A stretch of 64,000 nt of DNA, taken from assembly GCA_907163375.1 (NCBI GenBank), contig CAJQUW010000455.1:1-64000 (forward strand). Reading direction: 5' to 3'. The notes below the pieces were generated by a model. It saw only the letters and a list, made by a program, of their open reading frames with translations, was not told where the DNA came from and did not search any database. Source of the stretch: Prostheceraeus crozeri (taxonomy: Eukaryota; Platyhelminthes; Polycladida; Euryleptidae). Both the position numbers and the translations under genes were made by a program. Of the stretch, positions 1-13,639 are shown one piece after another (the first letter of the stretch is position 1; every line of letters begins with the position of its first letter).

Positions 1-3000
1 CACACGCAACCTGCCATGGCACAGCAAAATCTCTTATCAAAGACATGAATTCATTTAAATTGAAATATGCTAAATGGTTGTGAGAATCGGTTCCACATCA
101 CCATTCAGGATTCAAGAATATGAAACATGAATTATGTATTGAATTATTCTAAACCATGCCAGTGAAAAATGATATTAAAAACATGAAATTTCAGCTATGA
201 AAGCTCGCAATATATATTCGGCGATTTTTTCAGAAGGAATGAAGACTTTTCAGTTATCAATACAATTCACGAAATTCCCCTTGATAATCAGCTTGATTTC
301 CGCTCAGTTAGGATTGCTTTATTAGCAGAAAATATTCATTCCTTTTGATATCCAACTTGTTTCATACTTACTGTACAAGACTGCGTCATGCTCGGTAGTA
401 TAGAAATTGGCGGAAATTGACTTTTTTTCAAAAAAGTGCTTCAAATATGTGTTTTTGGACCCACGGAAAGTTAATCTCTCACAAAAAAACGGAATCTTGT
501 CATACAAAAATTTTCGCGAGCTTGTTATACGCAGACTCTGAGTCTTTTTGTGGGGGACTTTACTACCTATTATATCCCTATTCTATGGTCAGAAGTGAGT
601 AATATCTTCTGCACTTGAATCATTGATGGTTCTTGAACAAAAATATAAAATTGTTACCAGCATACGGCGGAATTAGTCAATTACTGCTTTTCTGTTAACT
701 AGCGAGAAATACAATGCGAGGAGACGATTAGCAAGTAGGCATTTCTCTTGGAATTTTGGTCGCAAAAGATGGTAGATTGAATATTTAGTTCCAAATTTTT
801 GAACCTCTAATGGACCCTACTTTTCAAATAGGATTCATATATCTTCAGTGCAATTCGCTTTTCCGCACTCTTTAATCTATGATTATAATTTACAACAATG
901 GCAGCTATCGGCACATCAATTGTGTTAACCTCTGAATAACCAGACTTCTTCACTAGCTGCATCTCCGAAATCAAGTCACGCATCGAATGGGTATCGTGAA
1001 AACATAGCGAACAGAGAATCGAGCATAATACACTATTGCACTCAAACAACTTATCACAGCCAGCCAACATCTCTCAGGTTAGGACAGTAGCAATTGTTTT
1101 CGAAGCTTTAATTGTGGTGTTAATCCGACTCCCTTCCGAAACTGTATGAGAGCGTCTGAAAGTCAATTAGTGTTGCATATTTTTGGATCCTGTGCATACA
1201 TCACCCCTTTCGCAGTGACTCCATCTGATCTCAAATCTCCTTTTCCGTACTATGGAATGATACGATATACGAATAAATTGAAGTTTTCACTGTTTTTGAG
1301 ATGCAGAATTTAATCGTGGATTATCAAATCTGGTTGGTATAATGGGTCTAACGAAGGAGTCTGACCCAGACGACCATCTAACCCAGCAAACTTTTTCAGA
1401 TAATACATTTGCCATGTTCTAGTTGAGTCTCATGTTTTGAAAAACTTATGGTGCAAATTCAGACCTGTCTCATGGAAAATGTAGCCAGTGTTCTGAAATT
1501 ATAACGAGTCTTTTTTCTTTAGCACTGTTTATCTCTTTCAGTTTGACGCAATGCGGAGTCAATTTGTAATCAATTGGGTTTTTCTAACACTGTATTCATA
1601 TGGTAAATCCGGATGTTACAAGAGTAAGGCTAACTAAAATACGCCCCGCTTCTTCCGTGTCTACCGAAGTTCTATTTTCTGGATCTACAAATATCCGGCA
1701 CGGATTAGATGCAACGATGGAAACACGTCCAAAATTTGAGACACTTTTTTCAGGCAATTTTTTGAAAAATTGACAAAGTTGTGAGTGGTTCTCTTATTTA
1801 TGACGCTCGCGATCGGATTAACGATTCGACTTCTAACTGCCTTGATTTCCAATCAAAAACGCATGGTCAAGGTATACGGATTAGTTTTGAAATTTTCAAA
1901 GCTCTAGCATTTTTGGAAGGAGTATTCATAAATAAAGATTAAAATTACGTAAAAATCGGCTGTAAAACAGATAATGGGTGAAATGAATTGTCATAATAAC
2001 AGATGCCACTGTTGGGGATATCAAATTTGACCTCAGAATTCACTTTTTAAAATTTCACATGTGAAACTTCACAATAGCCCCTAAGAGCAAAATAATTGAC
2101 CACCCCATTTTTCGATTTTCAATTTTTTGAATCCACCCTATATTGTCTCGTGTGTCAGACTATCATTCTTCTCACTGTTAAATAGGCAAAACTCAAAATG
2201 CCAAAGTCACTTTTGAGCGAATTCTTCTCATCTTTGAACTTGTACCGAATTCTGACCTTAAAATCTGTCTTCAGTGTTGTTATTTGCGATGTCAAGCTTG
2301 ATTGCTATGGCAAGAAAGCTGCTTAAGACGAAAGGATGGCGATTATATTGTAATTTCTTGTTGACAATTTAATTCGACTCCAACTTGCGTGCAAAAATCA
2401 AGGAAGCTTACCTCACGAAAAGTTTTTTATGAGCACTCATGAGAACTTAATGCGGATTCAAGAGGGGAATTTTATGAGAACTCATGATGTTCTCATGATA
2501 ACTTTGATGAGAATAATATGAGTCGGTAGTGAGATCATTCATGAGGTAAGTAATCTCATGATGCGTTCTATAGGAAATATTTCATGAGCAGTTCATGAGG
2601 TTTTTGTGAAAAAATTGTATTATTATGGTAGGCCTTACACTGTAATCCGATAGGATCTGTACTGGACATTATATCCTACAAAATTACTGACACAAATCAA
2701 CGTGTACGATTGTCTACCTCCAAATATCCAATCACAAGTTGATGCCTTGTGATCGTCTGCAGTTGCAAATATCCGAAACGTATCGAATTTGTCTAGGTTC
2801 GCCACCGACTATCGCACGCCACAAACAGATGCTTTGTAAAGACAAATTAATCGCTAATCACATTCAAACTATTGACTATTGAGATTGACTCTTTTTTCGA
2901 TTATTAGTGAGCCCCTTGTTGACTTTTGGGCCATCTGTGCTTTTTAGATTGGTGGTGGCAAAACCATGTGATTTATTTTGACAAGTTTAAATTAATTTAC

Positions 3001-4227
3001 CCTACATTTTTGATTAAAATTTAAGCAATGATTCATTGCTATTCATTTTGTCCCTTTTTGTCAGATTCTTGTAGGATGTTAACATGGCAATTATCTCTAC
3101 AAGAAACTAACAATGGACTCGACCAAAAATAGATTTTGTTAGGATAAATGTCGTGTCAAATTGTCAGTCAATCGACTGTTTACAGTTGTACTTGCAATAA
3201 GCTTACAATTAGGTTATGCATCGCTAGCGCCGAAAGAGAAAAGAAGTCATTATAAAACTTATTCAATCGATGAGAATCTCCAAGTTTTAGTCCAATTAAG
3301 GTTGAAAAGCAAAACTCTAGGATTTATATCATAGCGAATCTGAATCAGCTTTTCGAAATGATGCATAGATGGATTTGACTTCACAATAGTGGAGCTATAT
3401 GACTATGGCGAGATGTGTCTGATAAAGCAGAATCATATATGGCAAATCCACAGTTTATCGCGATGATACATAGAGATGGATATATTTTATTACGAATGCT
3501 GGAAATGGAATCTGTGGACATGAGCAGTGGGGCATCATTAGCGATAAGGGCTTAGTGGGCTGGTTAGTAGGTTTTAGAGGCTTTATAGTAGGGGCTAGAG
3601 GCTTAGAGTGGGGGAAGTGAGTAAGTGTGAATGAGAGTAGAGAGCCTTCTAGGGCTAGGAGGAGGGACTCTAGTGGGGGCGGGACGTGCTAGGTCTCTCC
3701 CATGGGGGGAGGAAGGGGAGAGGGCAGGTTAGAAAAAGGCTGGCGAGAGAGTCAGCAAGGTGAGGATATGTGGGTGGGGGTTAGGGCTAGGAAGCGCTCT
3801 CAGGCATTCGTGACGAGACAATGAAAGTCCTTAATAACTAAATGCCTGAAGAATAAAAGTATGAAAAAGCAACACTTAAAATTTTTCCAATGAGATTTTT
3901 GTGAAAAACTCATGAAAATTTCATGGAGATTTATATGAAGAATACATACGAATTCATGAGGAATTGTCGTAAAGTTTGCTTTCCAAATGTAATCATTGCA
4001 TGCTACAGTCGAACTGCAATTTATAGTTCAGGGTGTCTTCAAACGGGATTTGAATGTGAAGAAAGGCGACTTGAAGATACTTACCCAAAGGAATATTCAG
4101 AATTAAATACATCAAAATACGACATAAAAATACTTTTAGCATGTGACATTCCACGAGTTTTAGTAAGTTAGTGCTGTTACATAGCTTTACCACATTTTAA
4201 GCGATCTGCTTGCAAGGTCAACCACTT
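1..4227. other. Non-coding flank, no supported gene
   Basis: I see no convincing gene here. The longest open frames are under 90 codons, without recognisable motifs. Local low-complexity patches occur: 2420-2590 is rich in CATGAG/CTCATGA words, echoed at 3890-3960, and 3540-3800 is a G/A-rich stretch with many GGGG and TAGGG words. The sequence upstream of 4228 shares nothing obvious with the repeat arms that follow. Confidence 0.6.
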
Positions 4228-5624
4228 TACCTTTGTAAATCAAACAGAAAAGACAAGTAGTAACCCCGTGCCAAATTCCACATTCCCAAAAATGTAAAAT
4301 TGCTGAGTCATCAGGCTGATCAGCCCCCCCCCCTCTGGCAGGTAAGGTGAGGGAGAGGGCCAAGGATGTGCTGGGAGGAATGGGTCCGAGAGGAGGAAAA
4401 CCTGTTCCCTCCCCCCCCTCTGGAAGGAAGGAAGGAGTGTTTCGGGTAAGGGATGGGGATAAGGAAGGTTGATGCGAATGAGGGAGGAATAGAGTGAGGA
4501 TGGAAAGGGCGGGGCGTTTGTGTTGGTTGGGTATGTTGTTGGGATGAGAAAGTCCAATGTTTCGACAGGAAGGAGATCCCTCGGATGAGAAAACGGGAGG
4601 CCAGATTCGGACTCTACGTGAAATGTTGGGTTAGGAAGGATGTTTTCAGCGACATTGGAGAGAAAAAGTTACGAAGACCTCCCCCCCTCTCCTGGGCAAA
4701 CTTCTCAACTTTGGTTTGTAGGGACATCGTAGTAGGAAAGTCGTTGCTTTTTTGATGCAATAGCTCATGTTGAAAGCTTTATAAAGGTGAGACAAATTGC
4801 AGTGGTGAAAGCTCAGTTTGGACTAATTTTCCTGGGTGTTTAGGGAGGAAAATGGCAGGAACACCGTCAGAGTTGGAAATATGGCAGGTGTTGGAGGTTT
4901 TTGGGATGAGAAAAGTCGTTTTTCGGGCAGAAGGAGGCCTCGGATGAGAAAAATGGAGTGCAAAATTCGGACGTTTTGGTCAATGTTGGTTTCTAGGAAA
5001 CTTCTTCCCAACTCAATCGGAGAGAAAAAGTTCTGACGTCCCCCTTTGGCAGCGATCTTCTAACTTTGGTTGTTAGACATAGTAGAAAGTCGTGCAATAG
5101 CATCGTTTGGCAAAGCTTGGGGAGTGAGACAAATGCAGTGGGAGGGAAAAACATGGCTTGTTCGTATCTGCCTTCGTTTAGAGGTGAGATCGTTATTGAA
5201 AATTTGGGACCTTGGCGAAAAAACGACAGAGTTAGAATGTTTATGAAAATCGCTCCAGCGGGTGAAGCAAAGCCTTCGGACGGGATAACAGAGACCAGAT
5301 TTGGCTGGATCAGCGTCAAATTCTGCTTTCGGCATTGCTAAATTTGGAAGTCCTCGGATGAGAAGAAAAAAAATTTTTTCCATCATTTCTCCGAAAAACG
5401 ATATAAGTTAGAATTTTTGCGATGGCTGCGGGCTTGTAGAGTCAAACGAAGCATTGGATGGGAAAATGGAGGGCAGATTCGGATTCAGCGTTTTTCAAAA
5501 TTCTACATGGAAATGGTGTATTTCCAGCTCCATCGGGAGCACCTAGAATCAGAGATAGACGGGGTTTAGTTTTTAGTGTTTGGATGATTGTGGTTATTAC
5601 GTCATCAGCTGATCGCCCACACAC

Positions 5625-5632
5625 TATATAAG
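5625..5632 (+). promoter_or_regulatory. TATA box in left arm (copy in right arm at 40306-40313)
   Basis: TATATAAG lies about 25 bp downstream of TTACGTCAT, a CRE/ATF-like site, and is retained in both arms. A transcript from here would start near 5655. The open frames behind it (for example from the ATG at 5701) are short and differ between arms, so its gene is probably decayed. Confidence 0.4.
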
Positions 5633-8600
5633 TGGAACTCGGCTTGTGGAAATCAGTTATCTCCGACTGGGTTGGGGGGTAGGTGAAACTTCCGGAGCTA
5701 CGATGATACGCATTGGTAAATCTGAAAAAACTGGGTTTCTGTAAGAAAACCGACTTAGACAAATTTCCATTGCTGAAGTCAGCTAAGGCGTCAGACTTAG
5801 AGGTTCGCCAGGAGATGGCCTTTCGTCTCCAGGCCATAAAAAGACTCCAAAACTTTAAAGGCTTGTAACTTTGCTTCTACAAGGTCCGTTTGACTTGAAT
5901 TTCAAAAAAGGTTCGGTCGCTATTGACCTTGCCCTAAGTGATAGACTACTTATAAAATTTCATAAGTAGTGCCTAAAAAGTTGAAAAAATTTTAATTCAC
6001 TAGTTTGGAGGTCGTTCTGGGGTTTTCGACACAGCTAAAGGTTCAATGAAAAGGATTTTTAGTGATGTCTGGGCCAAGAGTCTTCTCATGCGTTGATAAG
6101 CAGCTTTTCACTGAAAGCGAGCAAGACACGGAGAGTTTTGCTGTAATATTCACTGGACAGGGTGGTTCCTTCGGGACGGCGGACGATGCCGTAGTGATTA
6201 AGTTGTGGCAAGGGAGTGTGTCATAGTTTAGACCGAAACCGCTGGGGCAACTCATGTCTCATGTTTGGGCATTTGACACAGTTCTCAACGTAGCACTTGA
6301 ACGCCAATCGGTTGAGTCTTAAGGCTATCCTGTCATCGGGTGGCCTCTTAAACATCTCCCATTGCAAAACGCCTGGTGAATCATGCTCTCTACGGCTTGC
6401 TAATCAAGCCTGATCACAGTCTGCCAACCTGCTTACCAACTAACCGCGTTTTTCATGTCTGGCGATCAAAGTAGATTGGAACGGTGAAAGTCACGGAGAT
6501 TTTCGGTTTTGTTGATGTGGTGTGATACTTCCTGTGGGTGATTTCGATGGACAGCGGTGGTTGAAGTCCGTAGCGGATGAGTACTGCAAGGGACGTGGGC
6601 AATGGTAATCCTTGTGAAACCTCTCTGCGTCATGTTTGCATTTTTCGTCTCAACGTTGTACTCTGACCGGCCAGGGCGACATTTAGCTATTCTGCCACGG
6701 TTACTCTCATAAAATCTCCATTGCACTTGTCTCCGACAGTTGGCCACCATGCGAGGAATGAATCCATCAGTTCTGCTTGTCTCTATCACGGAGACGAAAT
6801 GATGAAGGAATGAAGGAGGACATTCATGGCGCCCACAACGCAACACATCACAGACTTCTCTCTTTGCTAGTGAACAAGATCTTGTCAGTGTCGTCAGAAA
6901 CTTTATCATGTTGTACAATAAGTTTTACTGCTACACAGGATGATGTATAAGTCAGAAAGTTTGATCATGACGTTTATTCGTGAGTGTCGTCAGAAATTGT
7001 ATCAGGGTTTGCAAAGTTAGTGTAGTCAAGTAGTTTTAATGGGACACCGTTTGGAAAAAGTAAAGTTTGATCATTGACGTTGTATTCGTAAGTCTAGTTA
7101 GAAAGTGTATTCATGGTTTGCAAAAGCAAAGTTTAGTATAGTCAAATATTTTTACTGGTAACACAGGTTGATGGTATAGTTAGTCAAGTTTGATCATGAT
7201 GTTTTATGTAACAACACATGTCATTGAAATGCAAGTGTTAGTGTAGTCAAATAATATTACCGCGACGCACGTTTGTGAAAATAAAGTTTGATCATTGACG
7301 TTGTATGACTGACACGAACCGTCACCCACAGCACTAGAAAGTTTTTGTTGAAAAGGTTTTTAAAGTATCTGCACAGTGTAGATTGTCTTGTAACTTACCT
7401 GTTCACAGTGTTAGAAAGTTTTATAGGAGACAGTTGCCGAAATGTTTCCTTATTAGAAAATTCAAACTTCATGACTTGTTAGATTCGCTTCATCAGGTTT
7501 TACTAAAAGCAGGTCTTCTACTGCAAAAGGAGAGTTTAGAACTGTTATATGAAAACAGTGTTCGCCACAGCACTAGAAAGTTTTTATCCTTAGTTGAGAT
7601 CCGTTCTGCAGTGTGTGAAATGTTTTATGTGACAAGTCTTTTCACAAACGGTGAAGTGTAAATTCAGAGTGAATACATCTGTTAGGTGGTCATTAACTTT
7701 GGATGTGTGATGTAAGCGAATCTGTGTACAGAATGAATTGAATATTAGACAACGGTCTTGCAAGTTTTTGACGACTTGAGTGGTTGAAACGAAGTCTAAG
7801 TTTAACATGTTGGATATAAAAGTGAGATGGATAGGAATAAGTGTTGAATGTTTTATAAAACCAGATGTTGTCACACCACGTTGATTGTGTATTCCATGAC
7901 ATTGAATCGCATGGGTTGGTAAAGTCCATCAATCCATTGCTAGGCTTCCTCTTACGGTTGGATTTAGGGTTTTATATCACATGTGTTAACCGTTCGTGTA
8001 GAATACGTGAAGCACATGTTCCCTTAAACGCAAATGTTGAAATAAGTTTTGTAAGAAGGTTCTTTGACAGGTTGTTGTGAAACTTAGCGAACGTTGAAAA
8101 CAGTTTTTATGACAATGTTTCTGCAGTTCACACTCGTTAGCGTACCAGCTTTACTAAATGTGTGTGTTGCCTTTATCAAATTGAATGCATGTGTTTGCAC
8201 TCTGCATCGACAGCATACAAGTATCGAGACATAACAACCTGTAACGTTGTTAGTCGAATGCATATGAGATAGGAAACATTATGTGTGAGATAAAAATCAA
8301 CCTGCTAGATGAAGTGAAACACAAAAGTGTCACAACTAGGTTTACGGGAAATAAAGGAGAACTGTGACAACGTTTACACTCATCATAGACAGATGAACAT
8401 ACAAATCTGACATTCAAATGAAAGTCGTAAACATGAAACTGCGGTGCAAGAAACTTTATGTCAACAACTTTATGTTGGTAAAACTTTCATAGATTGCAGG
8501 CGTGTTTAAAGCTGATATAAAGACCTGTAGAAAGCATAAGTCTTAGCTTCAACGACTCGACCCTTGAACTCACACAATGAATACGTCTGTTAGAAAAATC

Positions 8601-8756
8601 ATTTGTAGGAAACAGCATTTTCTGTGCGAATGCAGACGATGTAAACATGTCATTTAACATGGCTTGCAATAGTCAACATGCTGCCATTGAAAATGTTTAT
8701 CATGAAAACCTATCAGTGAAAAAACCCCTCTGTGCCCACAAAGAATCATAAGTGCA

Positions 8757-9118
8757 CCTTGACGCCCAGTCTGTCGCACTGTCCCTCAGCAGATAGGAGT
8801 AGAACATAAAGCTGAATGACAGCGCAGCGGTGGGCGTAATCGTCTGTCGCACTGCCCCTCAGCAAATTGAGTAGAACACAAAGATGAATGACAGCGCAGC
8901 CGATGGGCGATTGTCTGTCGCACTGCCCCTCAGCAGATAGAGTAGAACACAAAGATGAATGACAGCGCAGCCGGTGGGCAATCGTCTGTCGCGCTAGCCC
9001 CTCAGCGATAGAGTAGAACACAAAAGAAGAATGAAGCGCAGCCGGTGGGCGATCGTCTGTCGCGCTAGCCCCTCAGCAGATGGAGTAGAGTAGAACACAA
9101 AGATGTAAGTGCTCTCTC
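8757..9118. repeat. ~71-bp GC-rich tandem repeat
   Basis: About four units of roughly 71 bp, each containing GTCTGTCGC, CCCCTCAGCAGAT and GACAGCGCAGCC. The anchor word recurs at about 8770, 8842, 8913, 8984 and 9053. Two units remain in the right arm (37145-37295, reverse complement), so copy number has changed since the arms separated. The long frame across it is repeat-encoded and not a gene. Confidence 0.8.
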
Positions 9119-9378
9119 TGGCGCCCGTCTGTCACATGAAACAGAGAGCTATCACATCTGTCCCAGGATGCAGGAACGTGTGTAGCACCTGGCTGATCTC
9201 CCACACAGCTCATTGTATTCGTGCCGGAAGGGAGATTCATGCGTAAATGCATCTAAGTTTGTTGAGATTTTGAGGGTAGCAGTCAATGAAAATATGTCTT
9301 CCCCTTTCTTCCTCCAACCATAAGTTTAGAGAAATATGATTGCACGAATCAGACATTTGAAAGGCTGTATCATTCTCA

Positions 9379-9822
9379 TATAAAGCAGAGTCTCTTGCAT
9401 TTTACTATCACAATCATGTTTGAGAAGCCAACAGCGTGCGTGATACCTTTTCGTATCATACACCGCGGTGAAGAATTCGAAATGATATCTATGGTGAGGA
9501 TATCACCGTGGAATTCGTGAAGTACTATTCTTACTTCACCCTACAGGAAGATTTGAGTCGACGAGTGCCAGACAGAAGAGGCTGAGATTCAGGCAAGTGG
9601 GGCCGAGACGGTGGCAAGTGATGCGAGGACGGTGGGGAGTGAGGCCGAGATGGCAAGCAGCGAGAGCGAGACGGTCGAAAGTGATAACATGGGAAAGTGT
9701 GGATGTCATTGTGATATCGGATGATGAAGTAAGAGTTTTACACATGCATACGAATGGCTGTGTCGTCTCAACTCATTTCTTGTTTTCTTTCAGTGATGGA
9801 GTGGATGTGATGGGTGTTCTTT
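9379..9822 (+). pseudogene. Decayed TATA-driven gene with SUMO-interacting-motif-like peptide
   Basis: A TATA box (TATAAAG, 9379-9385) sits 31 bp before an ATG at 9416. The first frame gives 34 codons and then stops. Shifting one base near 9495 continues through a frame rich in Ser, Glu and Ala with repeated E-T-V motifs. At 9706-9730 another frame encodes VDVIVISDDE, a textbook SUMO-interacting motif (hydrophobic core plus acidic tail), directly before a donor GTAAGAG at 9731. A pyrimidine-rich acceptor TTTCTTTCAG ends at about 9790, giving an intron near 60 nt and a short last exon ending at 9822. Architecture (TATA, short 5' UTR, tiny intron) resembles the element-2 genes. At least two frameshifts make it a likely pseudogene; the product is unknown. 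Confidence 0.35.
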
Positions 9823-10079
9823 AGTTCATAAAAATCATCATGCACACATACAGCACACTGTTTCACTACATTTCTCGTGAATGCAGCATGAGTTCTTATA
9901 AGAAATTCCTTCTAATGCAGCTAAAAGCGGTCCCAAGCCGCCACATATCTACGGATATGGAATGCAGAGGGGAAGAAAAATGATGAATGGGAATGAAATG
10001 GGAGGACACTCTTGCACCACATGCAGCCACAAACACATTTCTATCTTCATTAAGATGACATTCAATCACTTGAATTCTA

Positions 10080-10960
10080 ATGTGACCTAATCCTTAGATT
10101 CGGTATAGTCAACTCTCTAACGTACTTATTAAACCTATTATCTCTAACTTTACAAACACTGAAAGGATTCTAAACATGATTTTCAAACTTTACAAACATT
10201 AACTTTATTTCTAACGCTACAAACAGTGAAATGCTTGTGACACTATTTTATATCTTTACCTATCTTGCAAACACTGAAATGATTCGGATCTTATTCCTAA
10301 CTTTACATTCATCACTTTATTTCTAATTTACAAACGTTCAACTTTATTTTTAACTTTTGCAAACAGTGAAGTGATTATAACTTCATTTACATTTCACCTA
10401 TCTTACAAACCTGAAAGGGTTCTAACATGATTTCAACTTTACAAACATTCAACTTTATTTTTAACGTTGCAAAAAGTGAAATACTTGTGACACTACGAGT
10501 GTATTTTATACTTTACCTATCTTACTAATACTGAAATGATTCTGATAAAATTCCTAACTTACAAACACTGACATGGCCACAACTTTATTTTATACTTCGC
10601 CTATCTTACAAACACTGAAATGATTCTGATCTTATTCCTAACTTTACATTCATCAACTTTATTTCTAACTTTACAAACGTCAACTTTATTTTTAACTTTG
10701 CAAACAGTGAAGTGATTTATAACTTCATTTTATATTTCACCTATCTTACCAAACACTGAAAGGATTCTAAACATGATTTCAAACTTTACAAACATCAACT
10801 TTTATTTTTAAACGTTGCAAAACAGTGAAGTGAATCTTTCTTCATTTATATTTCACCTATCTTACAAGCAGCGACATGGTGATAACTTTATTTCTAACTT
10901 TACAATCATCAACTTTATTTCTAACTTTTACAAACAGTAAATGGTTGTAACTTTATTACT
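10080..10960. repeat. Degenerate TTTATTTCTAAC / ACAAACAGTGAAATG repeats
   Basis: Tandem, imperfect units alternate between AACTTTATTTCTAAC, CTTACAAACACTGAAA and GATTCTAACATGATTT. The same units occur in direct orientation at 34715-35260. Their reverse complement (GTTAGAAATAAAGTTT) builds the 59.7-64 kb array. No gene is present. Confidence 0.75.
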
Positions 10961-11439
10961 AAGTCAATCCACTCTATTGAAACGAAAGGAAAACGACACA
11001 GTATGACCATGATATGTTATTGAAACCCACACAGCTTTTTTGTTATACTACCAATTCATTTCATGTCCTCTATCCTATACACTCAAAACCTGCAACGACA
11101 TTTATTCTATTACGCCTGAAATCTATTGACATGTGATACATTACATTAAATCTTCGATATCAAATACTATCATGAAGCAACTAGCAGTACCTGACTCTAA
11201 ACATGCATGATTCACACATTTATAACATTAGTAATTTTTCTATCATGTGTGACTACATGTCATCAATATGAAAGGCTTGCAGTGACTTAACTCTTAATGT
11301 GTCCATGTCAAGATTTTGGAAATAACTTTTCATGTACAGTTGACATACAATCAATTTCAACGGATGCTCCAGTCATATCATGTGATTCCTGCTTTCGCAC
11401 TCATGGTGTCATGCTGCATCAACAAGTTGCTTATACGCT

Positions 11440-12390
11440 TGCTTCCAGCTTTTGCATAACTTGCATTGCCTCAGCTTTGGCTAAACGCAGCTCTGCTATT
11501 CTGCTAGCTGCTTTCAGACACACTCGTTGCTGCTTGAACTGCGCTATGCTCGCTTTTGCTCAAGCAAAAGACGCTCACTATGCTTCCCGTAGCTAATGCT
11601 AGCTTCGCATAACTCACTTGCGTCCATTCGCCTCAATTGCTCTTGTTGCTACAAGCTATAATTACATATGTCTTCTTGCTAAATAGCTTAGTTGGCTCAT
11701 TGCCTTCCTTCCCTTATCGCAATATTGCAACTCAACAGCTCTTTTCTAGCTCACTCATCGACTAGCCTGCTTACGACTTTGCTTCTACTACTCGACTTAA
11801 TGCTTAGGATTGCTTTGCTACGCTGGCTTAATATTGCTTCTCTCATCATTGCTTTTGCTTTACCATGCTTGCTATTCTTTGCTGCTTGCTCACTAATCCA
11901 TGCTATATTGCTCAACATTGCTTCCTACTATTGCTAGTTGTCTGCTCTATTTTTGCTAAGCTGCTAAATTTCTGCTATTTTGGGGGCTAAGCTTTTGCTT
12001 CAACAAGTTGCTCAGTTTCTATTTTGCTAATTGCTCTATTGCTAACCCCTAATGCTACTTCTCCGCTAAATTCTCTTACCCGCTAAACTATTGCTACTAA
12101 ACTTCGCTGCTTCTGCTTGCTGCTTGCTAATTGCTTTGCTACTTGACTCTAGCTAATTTGCTTTCAGCCGCTTTGCCAGATCCCTTGCCATACACCTTGC
12201 TGAATTGCGCTTGCTTTGCTTTGCTTTCTCGCTACATAATGCTATTCGCTACTCTTGTTTTGCTAACCACTTCTTTGGCTCCCAATGCTAGCTTACTCTT
12301 AGCATTGCTCTACAATTGCTAGCTTTCTCTTGTGCTTTCAATGCTTAGCACGCTCTTGCTAAACGCTATTTTCCCTATCTGCTCATGCTT
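11440..12390. repeat. Degenerate TTGCT/ATGCT low-complexity block
   Basis: About 950 bp dominated by short TTGCTA, ATGCTA and CTTGCT words without a fixed register, like an old microsatellite. It yields Leu/Ala/Ser-rich open frames on the plus strand that have no composition or motif suggesting a real protein. Confidence 0.7.
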
Positions 12391-13639
12391 TGTTCTATCT
12401 AACTTTTACATGAATAAACCAAATGCCCTGATGCTATATGATAATGTCTCGATATGCTATTGTTGTTTCTTTTAACTATGTCACTGATTCAAACAGTTAA
12501 TTACACTACCTATTCATTCAACTTTGCAATCTCAATCTTTGCTTTCTCGAATATAAACCTCTAATTTACATACAACACTGTGATATGTGTTCTATCTTAT
12601 ACACTCAAACAGTAGAGACATTCATTCTGTTACATCCATGAACATGATGTGATAAAACAAAATTCACATAATCTCAAAACCTCTTTAACAGCACTTGACT
12701 TCAAACATATGCTGAATCCCACACAGTTTGTTTGTTACACTACCAATTCATTTCAATGTGGGCTAATCTTGCATCACTCATTTCATGTAACACAACTTTT
12801 CACTTTAATTATTCCCAGAATGTTACTGCAGTGGTCTCAACACAATCCTACCTACCATGTATTCTAACACTCTAATCACTGTACAATGACTGTTGTGAAT
12901 TGTATCGCATTCACGTGCATTACCCAGGCTTGTAAATTCCTGTTGCTCAGGTGTGAGAAGGTTATGACAACCTAAGATGCTTCAGCGGTTCATTTCAATT
13001 CACACGAGTAACATTTCATGCTTTCATGTCTAGTAACATGTATGAGTTACTTTATCACTCTAGTTTAATGGAGACTTTGATTATTCATTCTTAGCTCGCT
13101 GAAGATGAGTGTTTGTATCACACTGTGAAGAGAGATTGCAAACTAATGAAGATAGAAATTTGATATCTGTAAACGTTTGGCGTGTGAGTGGCCATCCTTT
13201 CATCCCTTTCATCAATTTTCAACCCATCCTCTGAGTTCAACGGGCTTGGAACCGTCAGAAAGTGAAAACACTTTCTGGCCTCATTATGGGTAGCCTCATG
13301 AAGGCTGTTTGGGACATTCACTAGCTCATGAAGGCTGTTTGTGGCGTTCTCCGACTCCTCTCTACTTTGCTCGAAGATCTCTGTAAGAAAGAAAAATAGT
13401 GTTAGAGTTGATTGAGAGGCAATGACGTTCGAGTAACTTACTAGGAATTTTCCTCTTCACTTTTCTCACTGAAAAATCACACAGTCGCCCGTCTACCTCC
13501 ATACTGATATGAATGCAGGTAACCCCACCTCCCTCGTAGCAATCCTGTGTGGTGTTTTAAATCATCTGTAACAGTAGGCACGTCACATACTTGGTTTCTG
13601 TAGATTGGCAGGTGTAACCTTCATCGTGTCTTCTCTTCA

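Larger units (their letters stand above)
4228..9250. repeat. Left inverted arm of element 1
   Basis: This arm matches the reverse complement of 37030-41575 along its length, with many small indels. From the outside it holds a terminal C-tract repeat (4310-5470), a TATA box at 5625 preceded by a CRE-like TTACGTCAT, a 6.0-6.9 kb block also found at 56.2-56.65 kb, AGAAAGTTTT-type degenerate repeats (6.95-7.6 kb), about 1 kb of anonymous DNA, and the ~71-bp tandem repeats. Open frames at 6043-6255 and 6466-6918 (minus) are partly conserved between arms but are broken differently in each, so I do not call them genes. Confidence 0.75.

Noticed and set aside
4240..5837. Several open frames of 60-130 codons on both strands
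   Set aside because: They lie in terminal repeats, are Pro/Ser/Leu-rich from C-tracts, and are broken in the opposite arm.
6043..6918. Minus-strand frames of 70 and 150 codons, partly conserved in the right arm and at 56.3 kb
   Set aside because: Similarity is equally good at the DNA level and the frames are interrupted differently in each copy; listed only as a shared repeat block.
8746..9021. 91-codon minus frame with repeated SAEGQCDR peptides
   Set aside because: Encoded by the ~71-bp tandem repeat; copy number differs between arms.
11297..12322. Leu/Ala/Cys-rich plus-strand frames
   Set aside because: Products of the TTGCT-type low-complexity block.
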